A stretch of DNA of 64,000 nucleotides from Megachile rotundata. Lineage: Eukaryota; Arthropoda; Insecta; Hymenoptera; Megachilidae. Position 1 is the stretch's first letter; the number at the start of each line of letters is the position of its first letter. A model generated the notes under the pieces. That model searched no databases. It was not told the origin of the DNA and saw only the letters and a list, made by a program, of their open reading frames with translations. Shown one piece after another: positions 57,098-64,000 of this stretch. The DNA lies in contig NW_027473351.1 in NCBI RefSeq assembly GCF_050947335.1, positions 124,001 through 188,000 on the forward strand. Reading direction: 5' to 3'. The position numbers were made by a program, and so were the translations under genes.

Positions 57098-57587
57098 TGA
57101 TTGTGATTGTATGATTGTGATTGTATGATTGTCATTGTATGATTGTGATTGTATCATTGTGATTGAATGATTGTGAGTGTATGATTACGATTGTATGATT
57201 GCGATCGTATGATTGTGATTGTTTGATTGCGATTGTATGATTGTGATTGTATGATTGTGATTGTATGATTGTGATTGTATGATTGTGATTGTATGATTGT
57301 GATTGTATGATTGTTTTTGTATGATTGTGATTGTATGATTGTGATTGTATGATTGTTATTGTATGATTGTTATTGTATGATTGTGATTGTATGATTGTGA
57401 TTGTATGATTGTGATTGTATGATTGTGAATGTATGATTGTGATTGTATGATTGTGATTGTATGATTGTGATTGTATGATTGTTTTTGTATGATTGTGATT
57501 GTATAGTAGTAATTGTATGATTGTCTTCGTATGATTGTGATCGTATGATTGTGATCGTATGATTGTGATTGTATGATTGTGATTGTA

Positions 57588-57811
57588 TCATTGTGATTGA
57601 ATGATTGTGAGCGTATGATTGTGAGTGTATGATTGTGATTGTATGATTGTTTTTGTATGATTGTGATTGTATGATTGTGATCGTACGATTGTGATCGTAT
57701 GATTGTGATTGTATGATTGTGATCGTTTGATTGTGGTTGTATAATTATTGTTCTATTATTGTGATTGTATGATTGTTCTTGTATGATTATGATCGTATGA
57801 TTGTAATTGCA
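57588..57811 (+). repeat. Cassette B type I, copy 15, with leader
   Basis: Core at 57,714-57,811, 5,474 bp after copy 14. Confidence 0.95.
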
Positions 57812-59449
57812 TGATTGTGATTGTATGATTGTGATTGTATGATTGTGATTGTATGATTGTGATTGTATGATTGTGATTGTATGATTGAGATTGTATGATT
57901 GTGATTGTATTATTGTGATTGTATGATTGTGATTGTATGATTGTGATTGTATGATTGTGAATGTATGATTGTGATTGTATGATTGTGATTGTATGATTGT
58001 TTTTGTATGATTGTGATTGTATAGTAGTAATTGTATGATTGTCATCGTATGATTGTGATTGTATGATTGTTTTTGTATGATTGTGGTTGTATAGTAGTAA
58101 TTGTATGATTGTCTTCGTATGATTGTGATCGTATGATTGTGATTGTATGATTGTGATTGTATGATTGTGATTGCATGATTGTGATTGAATGATTGTGATT
58201 GTATGATTGTGATTGTACGATTGTGATTGTATGATTGCGATAGTATGATTGTGATTGTATGATTGTGTTTGTATGATTGTGATTGCATGATTGTGATTGT
58301 ATGATTGTGATTGTATGATTGCGATTGTATGATTGAGATTGTATGATTGTGATTGTATTATTGTGATTGTATGATTGTGATTGTATGATTGTGATTGTAT
58401 GATTGCGATAGTATGATTGTGATTGTATGATTGTGTTTGTATGATTGTGATTGTATAGTAGTAATTGTATGATTGTCTTCGTATGATTGTGATCGTATGA
58501 TTGTGATTGTATGATTGTGATTGTATGATTGTGATTGTATCATTGTGATTGTATGATTGTGATCATATGATTGTGATTGTATGATTGTGATTGTATGATT
58601 GTTTTTGTATGATTGTGATTGTATGATTGTGATTGTATGATTGTGATTGTATTATTGTGATTGTATTATTGTGATTGTATGATTGCGATAGTATGATTGT
58701 GATTGTATGATTGTGATTGTATGATTGTGATTGTATGATTGTGATTGTATGATTGTGATTGTATGATTGTGATTGTATGATTGTGATTGTATGATTGTGA
58801 TTGTATGATTGTGATTGTATGATTGTGATTGTATGATTGTGATTGTATGATAGTGATTGTATGATTGAGATTGTATGATTGTGATTGTATTATTGTGATT
58901 GTATGATTGTGATTGTATGATTGTGATTGTATGATTGTGAATGTATGATTGTGATTGTATGATTGTGATTGTATGATTGTGATTGTATAGTAGTAATTGC
59001 ATGATTGTCATCGTATGATTGAGATTGTATGATTGTGATTGTATAGTAGTAATTGTAGGATTGTCTTCGTATGATTGTGATTGTATGATTGTTTTTGTAT
59101 GATTGTGATTGTATGATTGTGATTGTATGATTGTGATTGTATGATTGTGATTGTATGATTGTGATTGTATGATTGTGATTGTATGATTGTGATTGTATGA
59201 TTGTGATTGTATGATTGTGATTGTATTATTGTGATTGTATGATTGTGATTGTATGATTGTGATTGTATGATTGTGATTGTATGATTGTGATTGTATGATT
59301 GTGAATGTATGATTGTGATTGTATGATTGTGATTGTATGATTGTTTTTGTATGATTGTGATTGTATAGTAGTAATTGTATGATTGTCATCGTATGATTGT
59401 GATTGTATGATTGTTTTTGTATGATTGTGATTGTATGATTGTGATTGTA

Positions 59450-59547
59450 TGATTGTGATTGCATGATTGTGGTTGTATGATTATGGTTCTATTATTGTGA
59501 TTGTATGATTTTTCTTGTATGATTATGATCGTATGATTGTAATTGCA
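59450..59547 (+). repeat. Cassette A, copy 12
   Basis: 5,474 bp after copy 9. Confidence 0.97.
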
Positions 59548-60345
59548 TGATTGTGATTGTATGATTGTGATTGTATGATTGTGATTGTATGATTGTGATT
59601 GTATGATTGTGATTGTATGATTGTGATTGTATTATTGTGATTGTATGATTGTGATTGTATGATTGTGATTGTATGATTGCGATAGTATGATTGTGATTGT
59701 ATGATTGTGATTGTATGATTGTGATTGTATGATTGCGATAGTATGATTGTGATTGTATGGTTGTGATTGTATGATTGTTTTTGTATGATTGTGATTGTAT
59801 AGTAGTAATTGTATGATTGTCATCGTATGATTGTGATTGTATGATTGTTTTTGTATGATTGTGATTGTATAGTAGTAATTGTATGATTGTCATCGTATGA
59901 TTGTGATTGTATGATTGTTTTTGTATGATTGTGATTGTATAGTATTAATTGTATGATTGTCTTCGTATGATTGTGATCGTATGATAGTGATTGTATGATT
60001 GTGATTGTATGATTGTGATTGTATGATTGTGATTGTATGATTGTGATTGTATGATTGTGATTGTATGATTGTGATTGTATGATTGTGAATGTATGATTGT
60101 GATTGTATGATTGTGATTGTATGATTGTGATTGTATCATTGTGATTGCATGATTGTTTTTGTATGATTGTGATTTCATGATTGTGATTGTATGATTGTGC
60201 CTGTATGATTGTGATGGTATGATTGTGATTGTATGATTGCGATTGTATGATTGCAATTTTATGAGTGTGATTATATGATTATGATTGTATGATTGTGATT
60301 GTATGATTGTTTTTGTATGATTGTGATTGTATGATTGTGATTGTA

Positions 60346-60443
60346 TGATTGTGATTGCATGATTGTGGTTGTATGATTATGGTTCTATTATTGTGATTGT
60401 ATGATTTTTCTTGTATGATTATGATCGTATGATTGTAATTGCA
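60346..60443 (+). repeat. Cassette A, copy 13
   Basis: 5,474 bp after copy 10. Confidence 0.97.
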
Positions 60444-62473
60444 TGATTGTGATTGTATGATTGTGATTGTATGATTGTGATTGTATGATTGTGATTGTAT
60501 GATTGTGATTGTATGATTGTGATCGTATAATTGTGATTGTATGATTGTGATTGTATGATTGTGATTGTATGATTGTGACTGTATCATTGTGATTGTATGA
60601 TTGTGATCATATGATTGTGATTGTATGATTGTGATTGTATGATTGTTTTTGTATGATTGTGATTGTATGATTGTGATTGTATAGTAGTAATTGTATGATT
60701 GTCTTCGTATGATTGTGATCGTATGATTGTGATTGTATGATTGTGATTGTATGATTGTGATTGTATGATTGTGATTGTATGATTGTGATTGTATCATTGT
60801 GATTGTATGATTGTGATCATATGATTGTGATTGTATGATTGTTATTGTATGATTGTTTTTGTATGATTTTGACTGTATGATTGTTTTTGTATGATTCTGA
60901 TTGTATGATTGTGATTGTATGATTGTGATAGTATGATTGTGATTGTATGATTGTGATTGTATGATTGCGATAGTATGATTGTGATTGTATGATTGTGATT
61001 GTATCATTGCGATAGTATGATTGTGATTGTATGATTGTGATTGTATTATTGTGATTGTATGATTGTGATTGTATGATTGTGATTGTATGATTGCGATAGT
61101 ATGATTGTGATTGTATGATTGTGATTGTATGATTGCGATAGTATGATTGTGATTGTATCATTGTGATTGCATGATTGTTTTTGTATGATTGTGATTTCAT
61201 GATTGTGATTGTATGATTGTGCCTGTATGATTGTGATGGTATGATTGTGATTGTATGATTGCGATTGTATGATTGCAATTTTATGAGTGTGATTATATGA
61301 TTATGATTGTATGATTGTGATTGTATGATTGTTTTTGTATGATTGTGATTGTATGATTGTGATTGTATGATTGTCATTGTATGATTGCGATAGTATGATT
61401 GGGATTGTATGATTGTGATTGTATGTTTGCGATTGTATGATTGAGATTGTATGATTGTGATTGTATTATTGTGATTGTATGATTGTGATTGTATGATTGT
61501 GATTGTATGATTGTCATTGTATGATTGTGATTGTATCATTGTGATTGTAAGATTGTGATCATATGATTGTGATTGTATGATTGTGATTGTATGATTGTTT
61601 TTGTATGATTGTGATTGTATGATTGTGATTGTATGATTGTGATTGTATGATTGTGATTGTATGATTGTGATTGTATTATTGTGATTGTATGATTGTGATT
61701 GTATGATTGTGATTGTATGATTGCGATAGTATGATTGTGATTGTATGATTGTGATTGTATGATTGTGATTGTATGATTGCGATAGTATGATTGTGATTGT
61801 ATGATTGTGATTGTATGATTGTGATTGTATAATTGTGATTGTATGATTGAGATTGTATGATTGTGATTGTATTATTGTGATTGTATGATTGTGATTGTAT
61901 GATTGTGATTGTATGATTGTGAATGTATGATTGTGATTGTATGATAGTGATTGTGTGATTCTGATTGTATGATTGTTTTTGTATGATTGTGTATGTATAG
62001 TAGTAATTGTATGATTGTCATCGTATGATTGTGATTGTATGATTGTTTTTGTATGATTGTGATTGTATAGTAGTAATTGTATGATTGTCTTCGTATGATT
62101 GTGATCGTATGATAGTGATTGTATGATTGTGATTGTATGATTGTGATTGTATGATTGTGATTGTATGATTGTGATTGTATGATTGTGATTGTATGATTGT
62201 GATTGTATGATTGTGATTGTATGATTGTGATTGTATGATTGTGATTGTATGATTGTGATTGTATCATTGTGATTGCATGATTGTTTTTGTATGATTGTGA
62301 TTTCATGATTGTGATTGTATGATTGTGCCTGTATGATTGTGATGGTATGATTGTGATTGTATGATTGCGATTGTATGATTGCAATTTTATGAGTGTGATT
62401 ATATGATTATGATTGTATGATTGTGATTGTATGATTGTTTTTGTATGATTGTGATTGTATGATTGTGATTGTA

Positions 62474-62571
62474 TGATTGTGATTGCATGATTGTGGTTGT
62501 ATGATTATGGTTCTATTATTGTGATTGTATGATTTTTCTTGTATGATTATGATCGTATGATTGTAATTGCA
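62474..62571 (+). repeat. Cassette A, copy 14
   Basis: 5,474 bp after copy 11, at the end of the tandem duplication. Confidence 0.97.
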
Positions 62572-63229
62572 TGATTGTGATTGTATGATTGTGATTGTAT
62601 GATTGTGATTGTATGATTGTGATCGTATGATTGTGATTGTATGATTGTGATTGTATGATTGCGATAGTATGATTGTGATTGTATGATTGTGATTGTATGA
62701 TTGTGATTGTATCATTGGGATTGTATGATTGCGATAGTATGATTGTGATTGTATGATTGTGATTGTATGATTGTGATTGTATGATTGCGATAGTATGATT
62801 GTGATTGTATGATTGTGATTGTATGATTGTGATTGTATGATTGTGATTGTATCATTGTGATTGTATGATTGTGATCGTATGATTGTGATTGTATGATTGT
62901 GATTGTATGATTGTTTTTGTATGATTGTGATTGTATGATTGTGATTGTACGATTGTGATTGTATGATTGTGATTGTATTATTGTGATTGTATGATTGTGA
63001 TTGTATGATTGTGATTGTATGATTGCGATAGTATGATTGTGATTGTATGATTGTGATTGTATGATTGTGATTGTATGATTGCGATAGTATTATTGTGATT
63101 GTATGATTGTGATTGTCCGATTGTGATTGTATAATTGTGATTGTATGATTGAGATTGTATGATTGTGATTGTATTATTGTGATTGTATGATTGTGATCAT
63201 ATGATTGTGATTGTATGATTGTGATTGTA

Positions 63230-63242
63230 TGATGTTTTTGTA
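63230..63242 (+). repeat. 13-bp unit, type 3
   Basis: TGATGTTTTTGTA, 14,194 bp after 49,036. Register goes from 6 to 5. Confidence 0.97.
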
Positions 63243-63802
63243 TGATTGTGATTGTATGATTGTGATTGTATGATTGTGATTGTACGATTGTGATTGTATG
63301 ATTGTGATTGTATTATTGTGATTGTATGATTGTGATTGTATGATTGTGATTGTATGATTGCGATAGTATGATTGTGATTGTATGATTGTGATTGTATGAT
63401 TGTGATTGTATGATTGCGATAGTATGATTGTGATTGTATGATTGTGATTGTATGATTGTGATTGTATCATTGGGATTGTATGATTGTGATCATATGAGTG
63501 TGATTGTATGATTGTGATTGTACGATTGTGATTGTATGATTGTGATTGTATTATTGTGATTGTATGATTGTGATTGTATGATTGTGATTGTATGATTGCG
63601 ATAGTATGATTGTGATTGTATGATTGTGATTGTATGATTGTGATTGTATGATTGCGACAGTATTATTGTGATTGTATGATTGTGATTGTATGATTGTGAT
63701 TGTATAATTGTGATTGTATGATTGAGATTGTATGATTGTGATTGTATTATTGTGATTGTATGATTGTGATCATATGATTGTGATTGTATGATTGTGATTG
63801 TA

Positions 63803-63815
63803 TGATGTTTTTGTA
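63803..63815 (+). repeat. 13-bp unit, type 3
   Basis: 573 bp after the previous one and 14,194 bp after 49,609. Register goes from 5 to 4, the last break in the window. Confidence 0.97.
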
Positions 63816-64000
63816 TGATTGTGATTGTATGATTGTGATTGTACGATTGTGATTGTATGATTGTGATTGTATTATTGTGATTGTATGATTGTGATTGTAT
63901 GATTGTGATTGTATGATTGCGATAGTATGATTGTGATTGTATGATTGTGATTGTATGATTGTGATTGTATGATTGCGATAGTATAATTGTGATTGTATGA

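Larger units (their letters stand above)
51652..57125 (+). repeat. First copy of a 5,474-bp tandem duplication (391 units)
   Basis: From TGATTGTCATTGTA at 51,652 the order is repeated from 57,126. Every landmark compared is at exactly +5,474: cassette B copies at 52,240/57,714 and cassette A copies at 53,976/59,450, 54,872/60,346 and 57,000/62,474. I found no substitution between copies in the parts compared. Left flanks differ (CATCG unit against canonical), as do right flanks (TGATTGTCATTGTA at 57,126 against canonical at 62,600). Confidence 0.95.
57126..62599 (+). repeat. Second copy of the 5,474-bp tandem duplication
   Basis: Repeats 51,652-57,125 unit for unit as far as I compared. Ends after cassette A copy 14 and two canonical units, where the sequence continues with canonical and GATCGTA units unlike the start of the copy. 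Confidence 0.95.
1..64000 (+). repeat. 14-bp satellite array spanning the whole window, with higher-order structure
   Basis: Every part of the window reads as head-to-tail copies of TGATTGTGATTGTA or a recognisable variant, with no inversion and no unique insert. About 4,572 units are present (64,000 bases plus the 11 bases lost in 13-bp units, divided by 14). The unit has 7 T, 4 G, 3 A and no C. Common variants are TGATTGTTTTTGTA, TGATTGCGATAGTA, TGATTGTGATCGTA, TGATTGTGATCATA, TGATTGTGAATGTA, TGATTGAGATTGTA, TTATTGTGATTGTA, TCATTGTGATTGTA, TAGTAGTAATTGTA, TGATTGTCATCGTA and TGATTGTCTTCGTA. Their order repeats over hundreds to thousands of bases. Both array ends lie outside the window. No stretch holds a gene I can support. 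I do not recognise the satellite family by name. Confidence 0.99.
62851..64000 (+). repeat. Copy of 48,657-49,814, running off the window
   Basis: Shift 14,194 bp, with TCCGATTG and both type 3 units retained. Just upstream, 62,731-62,850 resembles the same region but with a GCGATAG spacing one unit different (64 against 78 bp from GCGATAG to TCATTG), so the left limit is set at 62,851. Confidence 0.88.

Noticed and set aside
1..64000. Lack of + strand reading frames as a sign of antisense coding
   Set aside because: The unit has two TGA triplets in 14 bp, which closes every + frame within 42 bp. The strand bias follows directly from the repeat.
1..64000. CRISPR array
   Set aside because: Units are contiguous with no unique spacers of 25-40 bp, and there is no leader or cas gene.
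1..64000. Plasmid or phage origin iterons
   Set aside because: Iteron sets hold a handful of units next to a replication gene. Here there are thousands of units and no gene.
1..64000. Telomeric repeat or primate alpha satellite
   Set aside because: The unit does not match TTAGGG or TTTAGGG types, and there is no 171-bp monomer or CENP-B box. A centromeric role cannot be judged from sequence alone.
1..64000. tRNA, rRNA or other structured RNA genes
   Set aside because: No non-repeat sequence is present, and the near absence of C on one strand prevents strong GC stems.

Overview
The whole 64,000-base window is one tandem-repeat array. From base 1 to base 64,000 it is built from a 14-bp unit, TGATTGTGATTGTA, in a single orientation and about 4,572 units long. 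I found no unique sequence, protein-coding gene, RNA gene, mobile element or CRISPR array anywhere, and the array runs off both ends. The unit is itself two TGATTG hexamers plus TA. It has no C on the + strand and is about 29% G+C. The organism cannot be named from this. A homogeneous megasatellite of more than 64 kb with several levels of higher-order repeat points to a eukaryotic heterochromatic, pericentromeric or subtelomeric satellite from a long-read assembly, but that placement is inference.

The array is not a monotonous run. Dozens of variant 14-mers, mostly substitutions such as TGATTGTTTTTGTA, TAGTAGTAATTGTA, TGATTGCGATAGTA and TGATTGTGATCATA, occur in fixed orders. These barcodes reveal larger duplicated blocks. 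Two related 98-bp cassettes serve as landmarks: A (14 copies) and B (14 full copies plus one cut by a duplication junction). Layout: 1-4.4 kb and 5.8-8.4 kb are related by a 4,004-bp shift. The 8.4-12.3 kb block recurs at 53.2-57.1 and 58.7-62.6 kb. The 12.5-15.1 kb block repeats 1.3-4.0 kb. The 15.1-18 kb stretch repeats at 36.5-39.8 kb. The 19.0-31.5 kb region is a nested set of 4,113/4,127-bp and 3,135-bp tandem duplications. The 33.4-35 kb stretch is a further copy of the 1.8-3.3 kb block. The 36.1-37.7 kb block recurs at 41.8-43.4 kb. The 44.4-46.2 kb region holds three copies of a 616/616/602-bp higher-order repeat. The 51.7-62.6 kb region is an apparently near-perfect 5,474-bp tandem duplication. 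The last 1.2 kb repeats 48.6-49.8 kb.

The most striking property is register. At every checkpoint I tested, the 14-bp phase is kept from base 1 to about 19,291. In 64 kb it is broken only eleven times, each time by loss of one base. The eleven breaks reduce to three sequence types copied along with duplicated blocks. The array therefore seems to evolve by substitution plus whole-unit and whole-block unequal exchange or conversion, not by slippage of arbitrary length.

The long reading frames on the - strand are a by-product of the repeat. The reverse complement has no stop codon in any frame, and all three frames give the same 14-residue peptide, YNHNHTITIIQSQS. The + strand has two TGA triplets per unit and is closed in every frame. 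None is called as a gene.
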